From assembly GCF_000416985.1 (NCBI RefSeq), contig NZ_ATDL01000015.1:868001-932000 (forward strand): DNA of 64,000 bases, given 5' to 3'. This document shows positions 44,120-53,797 of this stretch, in pieces; the first letter of the stretch is position 1; each line of letters starts with the position of its first letter. The notes under the pieces were generated by a model that worked only from the letters and a program-made list of their open reading frames with translations, was not told where the DNA came from and searched no databases. The position numbers were made by a program, and so were the translations under genes. Source of the DNA: Sphingobacterium paucimobilis HER1398 (GTDB lineage: Bacteria > Bacteroidota > Bacteroidia > Sphingobacteriales > Sphingobacteriaceae).

Positions 44120-45013
44120 TTATTTTATTTGCATTTCTACGCGTTCTTTCATCACTCGAGTTGTATTGCCTATCGTATATTGGTAAGACAGCAAGAATAC
44201 ATTGCTTCTTTTCCCAAAAGAATCTTCTACTTGGAAGGTATTCGGATACATCGGATCATTATTCAGCTGGACTACTTTTACATTTTTATAAGGGCGTATC
44301 GTGACCTTATTATCTTCGTCCACATCCAAAATAACTGCTGTTTTTGCTATTGCCTCCTCTTTAGACTCAAAGCTTTCATTTCCCGCGATCATACGTACAC
44401 TGTTTTTCGTGAGTGGGAATAACTTCTTATTGGCTGCTGTAGCCATACCATCCATCAATCCTGTCATCGTATAGTACGAATCCTCCGCTTGAGAAGCGTA
44501 GTTGTTTCTAATCTGCACCTGGTAAAGCATGGTATTTTTCTTCGGATTGATTTCCACTCCAGAAACATCCGTAGCTTTCAAACCGATAAAATAAGTCGAA
44601 TCTGGCGACAAGCCGTCTGGTCGCAGCTTAATCATGGTTCTTCCGGTACGTTCTCCTGCTTTTACCTTGATTTCATAATCAATGATCTCATACTTACTTT
44701 TAGGCAACAACCTTGCATACAACCGATCATCCGCATCAAACAAGGCCCAATTATATTTATCCAAAGGCTCTTTGTCTTCTACCAAACCGATCACCAAATC
44801 TCTTTCTGGTGCATGTGTCCCCCCTGTGGAGGCGGCGATATAGCCGACAACCTCTTCGCCTGTGAGGCTTACGACTTCCTGAAATGTATTGTGATAATCA
44901 CTACTGATCAGTGCTACTTGATTTTTAAACATTTCTTTCTCAAAAACGGCATTGTCCTTACAGGAGGCCAAAACCATAGTGAGCGCTAGTATGGTGATAT
45001 AACTTCGTTTCAT
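44120..45013 (-). CDS. DUF1735/DUF4361-like surface lipoprotein (BT_3044-type)
   Basis: The 297-residue product has a lipoprotein signal (MKRSYITILALTMVLASCKDN). The N-terminal Ig-like part (VALISSDYHNTFQEVVSLTGEE, LLPKSKYEIIDYEIKVKAGE, GLSPDSTYFIGLKA) fits DUF1735, and the C-terminal beta part (YYTMTGLM, TVRPYKNVKVVQLNN-type strand, MKERVEMQIK) fits DUF4361. These proteins follow SusD in many uptake loci and are thought to be SusE/F-like binders. The start lies 73 bases after the SusD stop. Confidence 0.75.
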   Translation of the reverse strand: MKRSYITILALTMVLASCKDNAVFEKEMFKNQVALISSDYHNTFQEVVSLTGEEVVGYIAASTGGTHAPERDLVIGLVEDKEPLDKYNWALFDADDRLYARLLPKSKYEIIDYEIKVKAGERTGRTMIKLRPDGLSPDSTYFIGLKATDVSGVEINPKKNTMLYQVQIRNNYASQAEDSYYTMTGLMDGMATAANKKLFPLTKNSVRMIAGNESFESKEEAIAKTAVILDVDEDNKVTIRPYKNVKVVQLNNDPMYPNTFQVEDSFGKRSNVFLLSYQYTIGNTTRVMKERVEMQIK

Positions 45014-45086
45014 GTGTAAATAATTATTTCATGAGCTCGCAAGCTCGTTTTGATTTTCATCTTATCCGTATTTTGTGGAGCTATGA

Positions 45087-47132
45087 CTAATTGTATCCTG
45101 GATTTTGATCTAGTGAAGGCAATCTTCGTTTCTCAGCCCTGGATATAGGCATCCAAATTAGCTTTCTGTCTACTGTTCTTGTCAAGAATGATGATGTCCC
45201 TGGAATAGTACGTTGATAATAGGCTTCTTTTGTAACCCCATCTGGATTCATCCCACGAATAGGTTCACGCTCTGTTTCCTCATACATTCCCCATCGACGC
45301 ACGTCATAAAAGCGTCTGTTTTCCCATAAGAATTCGACCATACGTTCACGTTCAACCTGTTTTTGAACAGTTGCTGCAGAACTCAACTGACTTGAAGACA
45401 AACCTGGTAATCCGGCACGGTAACGGACCTGATTAAAAGCCTTCTTAATCTCATCGGTCGATCTGGACACAGTATATTGCTCTCCCCCCAGTTCTACCAT
45501 ATGGCTCCCCGTCAAGTTGTTCAAAGCTTCGGCATAGGATAATAGTATTTCTGCGTAGCGTATGATTGGATAAGATTTTGAAACGTGACGAGCGCCCGAA
45601 CCACTAAATGCATCATAAGCGTGATTGAATTTTTTAATTACATAGCCGGTGATCGGATAATTTGGCGATGTAGCACTTACCCCTCCGCGACCATCGGGAG
45701 ACTGATAGTAATATTTGGCCGTATAATTAGAGAGTGTGGTGCTCGACAGCGCTTGCCACACAGCCTCATTGAAACCGATGGATGCATAAAACCGCATCTC
45801 CCGATTCGCATACATATTATACACTCCTGAATTAAGTGGATAGCCTGAGAAGTTCTTTGGCTGACTGGTGAATCCTTGTTCGGAATAATAACCATCAGAC
45901 GCCGCCTCTTCTTTGGTACGACCATCATCCATCAAATAAGCATCCACCACTTTTTGTGTTACACAGAAACGTCCCCATCCACCAAGCGATGGAGGCATGG
46001 ATCCTTTACTTATAAAATCCACTAAATACTTTGTATTTCTTCCCCATATGACCTCTGGATTGACTGAAGGAACAGCCTCACCACTAAACATATCGGAATA
46101 AGACCTGAAGGCATCAATACCGTTAGCCCCTGCAGGATATATATTGTAGAAATTAGGATCGGACGATACACCACCTGGCAGATTAGGCGTCCCATCATTA
46201 GCTGGCACGGTATAGAGCCTATACATCCCTTGATCCATTACCCTTTTTGCCGCTGCCGCTGCTACTGCCCAGCGCTTTTCATCATATTGTTGAGATACAT
46301 AATTGACTCCATCTGTAGAACGCTTCCAGTTTCCAAAATAAGATGTGGCAACGGGACCACCATTAAACAAAGGACTGGCATGGATTAACCGCAATCGTGC
46401 GATCAATGCGAAAGCAGCCCCTTTAGTAGGTCGACCAAACTCCAAAAGCCCTATCTCTCGAGGCAGCAACTTAGCTGCTTTTTCAAACTCCTCACAGGTA
46501 TAGTCCATAGTCTCGTCATAAGTTGCTCTAGGACGATCATAATATTCCAATGTTTCATTCGTTCCTACAACCTCATCTCCCAACAAAATCGCTGGTCCAT
46601 AATCGACCAATATATTATAGTATGCATAAGCCCTGATAAAGCGCGTGTAGGCTTCAAGCCGCAGCCTGTCTGTACTTGTCAGATCTTTGGGCTTATCCAA
46701 GTTTTTCAAGATACTGTTACATTTACGAATGATCTTGTAGTAGTTTCCCCACTGATCCAAGTTGCCATAAGGAGCATTTTCCTTAGAACCTTTCGCTCCA
46801 TAAAAATCCGGAGAAATATTACCCGTTGCGAAATCCATACCATAGTATACATTGCTCGACCCCGCTCCGGTCAACCCATTAAACGCTTCGTCTGTAGCCA
46901 TTGGCCCAGGTGTATACCCATACCGTATCGTATTTGATTCATCCGGAAACATTGCTGCTGCACCCCACATATAAGCTTCCATATAGCGTGCGTTGGTAAA
47001 TACAGAATCAATGTTAAATTCGTCGTCAAAGTAATTATCAATATTTAGATAATCCTTACAGGATGTCACCATGACACAAGCTTGGACGATAATCGCTGCT
47101 CTTGCTATTCTCTTTATGATTGACGTTTTCAT
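45087..47132 (-). CDS. RagB/SusD-family lipoprotein (large form)
   Basis: The 681-residue product has a lipoprotein signal (IIVQACVMVTSCKDYLNID). The middle shows SusD TPR helices (LEAYTRFIRAYAYYNILVDYGPAIL, LARLRLIHASPLFNGG-type), and the end carries the signature MVEFLWENRRFYDVRRWGM...RLPSLDQNPGYN. It is longer than average (500-550). It forms the lid of the SusC directly upstream (20-base gap). Confidence 0.94.
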   Translation of the reverse strand: MKTSIIKRIARAAIIVQACVMVTSCKDYLNIDNYFDDEFNIDSVFTNARYMEAYMWGAAAMFPDESNTIRYGYTPGPMATDEAFNGLTGAGSSNVYYGMDFATGNISPDFYGAKGSKENAPYGNLDQWGNYYKIIRKCNSILKNLDKPKDLTSTDRLRLEAYTRFIRAYAYYNILVDYGPAILLGDEVVGTNETLEYYDRPRATYDETMDYTCEEFEKAAKLLPREIGLLEFGRPTKGAAFALIARLRLIHASPLFNGGPVATSYFGNWKRSTDGVNYVSQQYDEKRWAVAAAAAKRVMDQGMYRLYTVPANDGTPNLPGGVSSDPNFYNIYPAGANGIDAFRSYSDMFSGEAVPSVNPEVIWGRNTKYLVDFISKGSMPPSLGGWGRFCVTQKVVDAYLMDDGRTKEEAASDGYYSEQGFTSQPKNFSGYPLNSGVYNMYANREMRFYASIGFNEAVWQALSSTTLSNYTAKYYYQSPDGRGGVSATSPNYPITGYVIKKFNHAYDAFSGSGARHVSKSYPIIRYAEILLSYAEALNNLTGSHMVELGGEQYTVSRSTDEIKKAFNQVRYRAGLPGLSSSQLSSAATVQKQVERERMVEFLWENRRFYDVRRWGMYEETEREPIRGMNPDGVTKEAYYQRTIPGTSSFLTRTVDRKLIWMPISRAEKRRLPSLDQNPGYN

Positions 47133-47152
47133 ATCGTTTTATGATGTCTTGA

Positions 47153-50100
47153 CTATAGATTGATATAAACTTGTACTGAATATGTAGATGGTATAGGATA
47201 TTTACGACCATTCCATGCGGCTTGCTCTGGATCAAAAATCTTGACCTTATCCCAGATATACAGATTATTGCCCACAAACTGTAGATCCATGGATTTCACC
47301 CCTACTTTTTTCAAAAATGATGGACTTACATTATAGCTCAGCGTAATCTCTTGCAGACGTATATAGCGTGCATCTCCTTGCCAAAACGTCGACAATTGAC
47401 TATTATTGGCATTATTACCGTATTGCAAACGGGGGAACCGCGCATCTGGATTTTCGGCCAATGACAGATCCATACCTTGCTCCAATGCATATTCTTTCGG
47501 TATCCAGCGATTTGCAGGATCGGCAGCTAGATCCAGAACATTTCCAGAAGTTCCCTGATAGAATGGCATATACCCCATTCCATTTTTTATATGCTGTGTT
47601 TTTCCTTCCCAGCTTTCCCAGTCCTCAGCTACTTTCTCTTTCATAGACTGCCCTACATAGAAAAAGGATGTTTTACCGGTTCCTTTAAAAAGAACTCCTA
47701 GGGTCAGGTTCTTATAGCGAAACTCTCCACCAAGCCCATACATAGTCAATGGGTAATTGCTATGAGTCAATGGAACCATATCCAAAGCATCAATAACACC
47801 GTCTCCATTAACATCTTTGTACTTGATATCACCGGGCATCACATTTCCAAATGTTTGCTTTGGACTATACTTGACATCATTCTCATCCTTGAACAATCCG
47901 ACAGCCTGATAGCCTCTAATGGATTCGTGCGGGTAACCATTGAATTCCAGGTAAGGATGCTCCATATAAGCTTGCTCCCAGTTCTGCACCACATTTTTAG
48001 AATAGGTGAAATTACCACGGACAGTAAAGCCCATATTGTGCGATACATTCTGTGAGTAGCTGATATTACCATCCGCACCCGAGCTCTTCATCCTCCCGAC
48101 ATTTGCAAAAGGGTTTGAAATCACGCCCACATAGTCTGGCACCTGCACGCGTTTTTGGAAAATACCATTACGTTGATCTTGAAAAATATCTAATACAAAA
48201 TCAATTCTGTTGTTAAAGAGTTTTCCTTCGATCCCCAGATTTGATTTGATAGCTCTTTCCCAGGCCAGGTTATCTGCCCCAATGCGAGTCTCCGCTATAG
48301 TCTCTATATCAGGAATTCCCCAGACCGACTCTTTGCCTTCATCAACTTTCGTCAGATAAGGGAATCTAATATCAGTGATACGGTCGTTACCCACGGTACC
48401 ATAAGAAGCTCTAACCTTAAAATAATCTAGCCAAGGTGCTTTTTCCTGTACCAATTTATAGCTAGTCGGTACCCACCCTACTGCTATGGAAGGGAAAAAA
48501 CCGTATTGGCGTCCAGGCTGAAAGTTTTCGGACCCCGTATACCCGAAATTGGCATCCAGTAAATACGTGTCGCGATAACCATAAGTAAATCTACTGGATA
48601 CTCCCTGATAACGCAGAGGGATAGCCTCTAAGTTGCTTTTTGCATCTTTGGTATCTTTGGCATCGCTCAGATAATAATAGACCAATGCAGAAGTGCGGTG
48701 ATCATCACCAAACTTTTGATCATAATTGACAACCGACTCAAAATGGTATTTGCGATATTCTCTTGTCAAGTGTTTATACTCTGCCGATCTGGCCTGTACC
48801 CGCTCCATCATGATCAAAGAACCGTCATAATTCCTGCCAACAGCCTCATACAATGCTGGCTGGATCGATCTTCTTTCTTTAAAGTAACTATTGATATCGT
48901 AAGCTCCCTGTATACGGAACTTAAGTCCGTCTAGGACACTCGACAAATCCTGGTTAAGAGCTAGAGTGGCTTTACCTTTATAGATTTGGTTGGATGCACG
49001 GCCTGTACGATTGATCATCACATAGGGTGATGAGCGGTCCCCAGCCCCCGTCCCAGGCAACAAACCATTAGAATACTGTACAGGAATAGACACTGGCGTC
49101 AGTGTAGATTGTGTCTTCCATATATAATCCGTATTGGCTACACCTGGCTGATCCAATTTGGACAAGAATCCATCTGAGCCCAAGTATATATTGGTACTTT
49201 TTGTCAAATTGAGATCAAGGTTGATTCGATAATTATAAGTATTGAAGCCTACATTCGAGCTATACACACTGTTCTTGTCGACCTTATATGCTGCTGTCTC
49301 GCTATTCCCACCTAAACTCAAAAAATAACGAGCTACCTCAGATCCGCCACGACCACTCACATAGTAACTCTGTTTCCAAAAGCTCTTATTAAGAATTTCT
49401 TCCTGCCAATTGACATCTGGATACATATCCGGATCCATTCCATATTGGATGATTCCCAGTTCTGTCGGACTATACAAAGGCGCATCTCCTCGCACCGAGC
49501 TAGCCTCATTGGCCAATAATGCATAGTCATATGCCCCCAAATATTTAGGCAAGCGGTTCAAGCGCGACAATGTCGAATTGGCGCGTGCTGTAATCTGTAT
49601 ACGATCCACCAATCCTTTTTTGGTCGTCACCAATACAACTCCGTTTGCTCCGCGCACACCGTATACCGCAGTAGCCGAAGCATCTTTTAATATAGAGAAG
49701 CTTTCGATATCTGCAGGGTCTATTGTATTCAAGTCCCCTTCTAATCCATCGATTAGCACAAGAGCACTACTATTGGCACCAAATGTCCCAATTCCACGAA
49801 TCCAGAAATCAGCAATATTTGCACCAGGCTCTCCACTAGTCTGCATGGATATCACCCCTGCTGCCCGACCTCCCAAAAGATTAGCAATCGATGGCGAGGG
49901 AGATTGTAGATCCTTGACATCGACCGTAGTAATCGCCCCCACCGAACTGATCTTTCGTTGTTGTGTTCCCAGTCCCACTACGACAACTTCATCCAGCGAT
50001 GCACTCTTATCTTTGAGTTTAACAGTCAGATCCGCTATCGACGATACCGCAAGGTGTTCTGTCGGCTCATATCCCACATAACTGAATACCAACATATCTC

Positions 50101-50311
50101 CGTAGTTGGGTTTGATAACAAATTTACCTTTCCCATCTGTAGAGGTACCACCCGTAGGCTTGTCCTTGATATAGATAGAAACATTGGATAAGGGCTCTCC
50201 CCCCTCGCTGACGACTGTACCTACAATCGTCAATTCTTTTGATTGCTGTGCCTGTGCAACTGATAGCCATAAATACAACGGCAACAAACACAATATGTGA
50301 ATGATCTTCAT
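47153..50311 (-). CDS. SusC/RagA TonB-dependent outer-membrane transporter
   Basis: The 1052-residue product has a signal (ILCLLPLYLWLSVAQAQQ), then a carboxypeptidase-like Ig domain (about 28-105; VGTVVSEGGEPLSNVSIYIK). The plug follows (SLDEVVVVGLGTQQRKISSVGA ... SATAVYGVRGANGVVLVTTKKG), then the barrel ending YSVQVYINL. There is no STN domain, so unlike the first SusC here it is not a direct FecR partner. It is second in the locus, after the NHL lipoprotein gene (20-base gap). Confidence 0.95.
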   Translation of the reverse strand: MKIIHILCLLPLYLWLSVAQAQQSKELTIVGTVVSEGGEPLSNVSIYIKDKPTGGTSTDGKGKFVIKPNYGDMLVFSYVGYEPTEHLAVSSIADLTVKLKDKSASLDEVVVVGLGTQQRKISSVGAITTVDVKDLQSPSPSIANLLGGRAAGVISMQTSGEPGANIADFWIRGIGTFGANSSALVLIDGLEGDLNTIDPADIESFSILKDASATAVYGVRGANGVVLVTTKKGLVDRIQITARANSTLSRLNRLPKYLGAYDYALLANEASSVRGDAPLYSPTELGIIQYGMDPDMYPDVNWQEEILNKSFWKQSYYVSGRGGSEVARYFLSLGGNSETAAYKVDKNSVYSSNVGFNTYNYRINLDLNLTKSTNIYLGSDGFLSKLDQPGVANTDYIWKTQSTLTPVSIPVQYSNGLLPGTGAGDRSSPYVMINRTGRASNQIYKGKATLALNQDLSSVLDGLKFRIQGAYDINSYFKERRSIQPALYEAVGRNYDGSLIMMERVQARSAEYKHLTREYRKYHFESVVNYDQKFGDDHRTSALVYYYLSDAKDTKDAKSNLEAIPLRYQGVSSRFTYGYRDTYLLDANFGYTGSENFQPGRQYGFFPSIAVGWVPTSYKLVQEKAPWLDYFKVRASYGTVGNDRITDIRFPYLTKVDEGKESVWGIPDIETIAETRIGADNLAWERAIKSNLGIEGKLFNNRIDFVLDIFQDQRNGIFQKRVQVPDYVGVISNPFANVGRMKSSGADGNISYSQNVSHNMGFTVRGNFTYSKNVVQNWEQAYMEHPYLEFNGYPHESIRGYQAVGLFKDENDVKYSPKQTFGNVMPGDIKYKDVNGDGVIDALDMVPLTHSNYPLTMYGLGGEFRYKNLTLGVLFKGTGKTSFFYVGQSMKEKVAEDWESWEGKTQHIKNGMGYMPFYQGTSGNVLDLAADPANRWIPKEYALEQGMDLSLAENPDARFPRLQYGNNANNSQLSTFWQGDARYIRLQEITLSYNVSPSFLKKVGVKSMDLQFVGNNLYIWDKVKIFDPEQAAWNGRKYPIPSTYSVQVYINL

Positions 50312-50331
50312 GATATAGTTAAGTAGGTTAA

Positions 50332-51663
50332 TTATTCAATCACTAGTTTGCGTATACGTGCATTACTCCAGTCTGCGATATAGATATCCCCTTGTTCATT
50401 GACCGCTACCCCCCAAGGCTGATTAAATAGGGACTCTATTGGCCCACCATCTTTATAGCCCGACTTACCTGGCTGTCCTGCCACCGTAGTAACGATACCG
50501 CTGGCAGACAGCATACGGATACAATGATTACCATAATCTGCGATAAACATATTACCCGAATTATCAAACTTGATATCCTTAGGAAAGTTGAATACAGCCT
50601 CCGCCACAGGCCCATCACGGAACCCCGAACCACCTGGCGCATTGATCCTTTTAAACCCTTCGTTGATGTGTTCCGGGCGTAGATCAAGAACCGATATTCC
50701 CTGAGCATAAGTATTTGGCACCGCATTAGAGTGTAAGGTTATATAGAGTTCGTAAGGTTTTTTTGGATTGATGCCCTGCCCATACTGCGATCCGCTGGGC
50801 CCTTTATGAACAATAGTTGCCTGATACGTCTCCGGATGTATTTTAGCAATATTCCCATCCCTGAAACGCGTATACAGATAACCGTCGTACGGACAATAAG
50901 TTACAAAATTAGCATACCTATCAGCTTGGGTAATAAGTGCATAATCTGCTTTAGAAAACTGTGCATTCCGTTGGCGTGGTGCCCATGCTTCCCGTGGATC
51001 GAAAGAGAAAAACACTTCGGCCACCGATTCGTGCGATACGGTCATGATTCCAGTACTGCGATCTACAGTAATACCGTTGGAATATGGATTTGCTCCTGAC
51101 GTTCCTATAAGTTGGTACAATGCTGTTACAACATTTTGCTTCTCGTTGATACGTGCCACTCCGAAAGAGCCACCATCCCTCCAAGACATAAAGAGATTAC
51201 CTTCAGCATCCAGATCAAGGTACTTACCATATACATGAGCCTGATCCAAAGGTCCTGCCAAGAAATCTTTTGTTCCATTTCCTGTTACCGTAGTGACCTG
51301 TGCCTGGATCGCATATGCAAACGTATCGTCGTATACTACAGAATCCTTACCCACGACCACAGATATCTTTGGATTATCCCCAGGTAAACGCGGAACAATG
51401 GCATAAATTCGATTTCCGCTTGACGACACTACTGTCGCTTGCGCTTCATTAAAATATACCTTGATCTTATTGGGATCAGATCCAAAATTATCTCCGTTTA
51501 ATAAGATCTTATCTTTCGCTCCGCCCTTGGCTGGATAAAAAGAACTCAGCACGACCGGTTTATTAGGATCATGCACACTCTGTTTTGTTGCTTCATCTTC
51601 TTTACAACTGAAGAAAAACAGCAACAACAAGACAGGAAAAGTTAATAAATTACTTTTTTTCAT
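50332..51663 (-). CDS. IPT/TIG and NHL-repeat surface lipoprotein
   Basis: The 443-residue product has a lipobox (LLLLFFFSCKEDEA), an IPT/TIG Ig domain (about 38-120: LSSFYPAKGGAKDKILLNGDNFG ... KVYFNEAQATVVSSSGNRIYAIVP) and an NHL-type beta propeller. The last repeats are clear (FNFPKDIKFDNSGNMFIADYGNHCIRML, FNQPWGVAVNEQGDIYIADWSNARIRKLV). It is the first gene of the uptake locus, probably expressed with SusC. It is likely a surface protein that captures ligand. It faces the long non-coding region containing the 21-bp array. Confidence 0.88.
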   Translation of the reverse strand: MKKSNLLTFPVLLLLFFFSCKEDEATKQSVHDPNKPVVLSSFYPAKGGAKDKILLNGDNFGSDPNKIKVYFNEAQATVVSSSGNRIYAIVPRLPGDNPKISVVVGKDSVVYDDTFAYAIQAQVTTVTGNGTKDFLAGPLDQAHVYGKYLDLDAEGNLFMSWRDGGSFGVARINEKQNVVTALYQLIGTSGANPYSNGITVDRSTGIMTVSHESVAEVFFSFDPREAWAPRQRNAQFSKADYALITQADRYANFVTYCPYDGYLYTRFRDGNIAKIHPETYQATIVHKGPSGSQYGQGINPKKPYELYITLHSNAVPNTYAQGISVLDLRPEHINEGFKRINAPGGSGFRDGPVAEAVFNFPKDIKFDNSGNMFIADYGNHCIRMLSASGIVTTVAGQPGKSGYKDGGPIESLFNQPWGVAVNEQGDIYIADWSNARIRKLVIE

Positions 51664-52141
51664 AATATGATGAGGGTTAATTATGCTTGCTATTAGGAGC
51701 AGAGGATTCGATTTTCTTTTTTAAACCACAATAAGTCAAAAAGAAAGAAAACAAAATTTCATCATTCAAATTCGTAATACTCTGAAACATACAATACGAG
51801 TTAATATCAGTCTTGGGTATTCTATTTTTAACGATGCAAAACTATATAACCCCTTAATGAAAGCACAATAAGCGCGATTATCATATCTTTAATCTTATGT
51901 TAATTCTAAATAAAGAATTGCATTAAGCTTCAGAAGACTCATCCAAAAAGACACGAAATGAAATAAGAGACAAAATAAACTTAAGATCTGTCACTATAAA
52001 AAAGAACGAAACAGCATAAAGCAGCAAGAATTAGAATCTTCTTACATAACAATATGACGGATACGGCCATTTCATAGAAAAGAAGGTATTCCTTAAGCAA
52101 CAGAATGTTGCCAGATAGTTTGTTATAGGATAGCACCAAAG
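51664..52141. other. Non-coding upstream region of the uptake locus
   Basis: These 478 bases are AT-rich and hold no convincing gene. The only long frame (minus strand 51981-52211) is without family resemblance and overlaps the start of the array. The promoter of the NHL-SusC-SusD unit should be here, but no clear TAnnTTTG pair was fixed. Confidence 0.5.
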
Positions 52142-52740
52142 GTGATTTTCCCCTTAAAAAAGTGATTGGTCTTTCACTTTCAGTGACCACATTTTCAGAA
52201 TCACTGATCACGATACACGAACAAGTATCCTTCCATTAAGAAAAAGGGAACACGCTATACGAACTAGTGATCACTATCTAGCGAAAAGTGATCACATTTT
52301 ATAAAAAAGTAATCACCTATCACAAGGCCGTGACCACCAGTTACCGATGACCGAACACATTCACCCAAAAAGAAATCTCGTCGTACTAAAATGTGACTAG
52401 CCAACAGCAGACTGTGACCACTGAACAGCAAAAAGCGATCACTTCAGAACATACCGTAACCACTCGACCCTACAGGGTGAACAGTCGATTACAGCTTGTG
52501 ATTCCCCGATCGTACATAGCCGACACTCCACCCAAAAGAACAATCACTGCTTCATAAATAGCAAACACGGAAACGAAAAAAGTGACCACTCTACATCAAC
52601 AGGGGGCCACATCATAGTAAAAGGTATCCATCTATTGTCAAACAGGGTTCACTCTACAGCAAATACCGATCACCTCGTAGCAACAGGCAGCCACCAGATG
52701 CCAACAAGCAGTCACTCATTCCGAAGAAGAATTCACTTTT
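52142..52740. repeat. 21-bp-period degenerate tandem array, core GTGAYCAC
   Basis: Units start at 52162 and every 21 bases to 52729 (28 units) with no indel. An additional GTGATTTT at 52142 comes one base out of phase. Six units have a perfect GTGAYCAC (52183, 52267, 52288, 52330, 52414, 52582), and 21 of 28 end the core with CAC. The 13 bases between cores are poorly conserved but usually end A-rich, and several contain ACAGCAAA. Twenty-one bases equals two helical turns and also seven codons. The region lies 42 bases after the 52783 gene stop and upstream of the NHL-SusC genes. Counts were made by hand. Confidence 0.9.
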
Positions 52741-52782
52741 TTGCTAATATAAATTAAAAATGTTAAAATAAAACACTAGCAA

Positions 52783-53502
52783 TCAACACTTAATATTTGA
52801 AAAAAGAAATGCTCTTTTTATTTCCTCCATACTTTGGTTAGATCTACTGTATACAATTGATTCCCGAGCGCCATTGTCAGGTTTCCATTTTTCAAGAGTA
52901 GTAATCCCATCTTGATACGCATATGTTTCTGTCGAAATCAACGTCCCCTTTCTTGGATCTGTAAAGCAATTGACAGCAACATCTACCCCAAGGTATTTTT
53001 CTATCATATCCGGTATCTCTTGATACCCCTTGGTCTCCTCCGACACATCCATACAATTACCCACAGGATCGCTATTGAATAGGCGATTGAGCCACCACTG
53101 TTTTTCCTTCTTTGTATAGGTGGGCAAACTATTCAGATAGAACCGCAAACCACTGTGGTTTGCGGTAAAATCGCTACTCACAATATAATTGTAATGGACA
53201 ATAGCTTCGACAGACTCCCAAGTTATAAAACACCTCTTATCAAACAGCGGCATATCAATATAGAGTCCATTTCCATCGGCAGACAATTTATTTCTTATCT
53301 CCTCAATTCTTGTTTGCTGCCTCGCAGAGACCGAGAAACCAAACAATATCCCGTAAAGAATAAGCAACGGAAAAAAAGCAAATAGAGAAATGGTAATCCA
53401 GCCTGCGACACCGACTTCCCAGTGTTGCGTAATAGCAAAAAAAAGTAGAGCGAAACCAATTATTGAAAATACGGCTAGTGGTAAAATAATAAACGCTCTC
53501 AT
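52783..53502 (-). CDS. Unknown two-pass membrane protein
   Basis: This 239-residue protein was not assigned to a family. Two membrane segments are near the N-terminus (FIILPLAVFSIIGFALLFFAI and WITISLFAFFPLLILYGILFG). A soluble domain of about 170 residues follows (LYIDMPLFDKRCFITWESVEAIVHYNY, EKQWWLNRLFNSDPVGNCMDV, MIEKYLGVDVAVNCFTDPRKG). It resembles generic Bacteroidota membrane proteins with a PH-like part, which is only a guess. It stands alone between the 21-bp array and the SusD terminator. Confidence 0.7.
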   Translation of the reverse strand: MRAFIILPLAVFSIIGFALLFFAITQHWEVGVAGWITISLFAFFPLLILYGILFGFSVSARQQTRIEEIRNKLSADGNGLYIDMPLFDKRCFITWESVEAIVHYNYIVSSDFTANHSGLRFYLNSLPTYTKKEKQWWLNRLFNSDPVGNCMDVSEETKGYQEIPDMIEKYLGVDVAVNCFTDPRKGTLISTETYAYQDGITTLEKWKPDNGARESIVYSRSNQSMEEIKRAFLFSNIKC

Positions 53503-53740
53503 CTTTTACATCGATTACTATCAGAACTTTTACTGATCAACCAAATCATTAAAATATTGCTTATTCCCAATTTTAAGTACTTTATCACCTTTTTACAAAC
53601 GAAACGATATTATTCCTATATATAATTATTATACTAAAATCGGAAAAATTCCGATTACCAAAGAAAAACAGCTCATTATTGTTCTTATACAGCTTCTTTC
53701 ATGTACATTAACTATCCTTTCAGAATATGAAGCATAACAC

Positions 53741-53777
53741 CAAAAGCCCCCAACCTGTATTAAGCAAATTGGGGGCT
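53741..53777 (-). terminator. Terminator of the HTCS-linked SusC-SusD unit
   Basis: On the minus strand the stem AGCCCCCAA / TTGGGGGCT with a 15-base loop is followed by TTTTGG. It lies 21 bases after the SusD stop codon at 53798. Confidence 0.85.
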
Positions 53778-53797
53778 GATCTATCCATAGACTAAAA

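Noticed and set aside
51981..52211. 76-codon minus-strand frame overlapping the array start
   Set aside because: Its first codons are array units, the rest is AT-rich hydrophobic translation, and there is no family resemblance or promoter. It is best seen as a chance frame.
52142..52740. CRISPR-like reading of the 21-bp array (8-bp repeat, 13-bp spacer)
   Set aside because: CRISPR repeats are 21-48 bp and nearly identical, with spacers above 20 bp. The cores here vary, the unit is far too short, and no cas gene is in the window.
52142..52740. Minus-strand coding frame V-V/I-T-x3-C through the array
   Set aside because: It contains many stop codons of all three kinds, more than the plus-strand frame.
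53638..53656. Hairpin AATCGGAA-AAA-TTCCGATT upstream of the unknown membrane protein gene
   Set aside because: It is a perfect small hairpin, but it has no T run on either side, no promoter overlap and no second copy, so no function could be supported.
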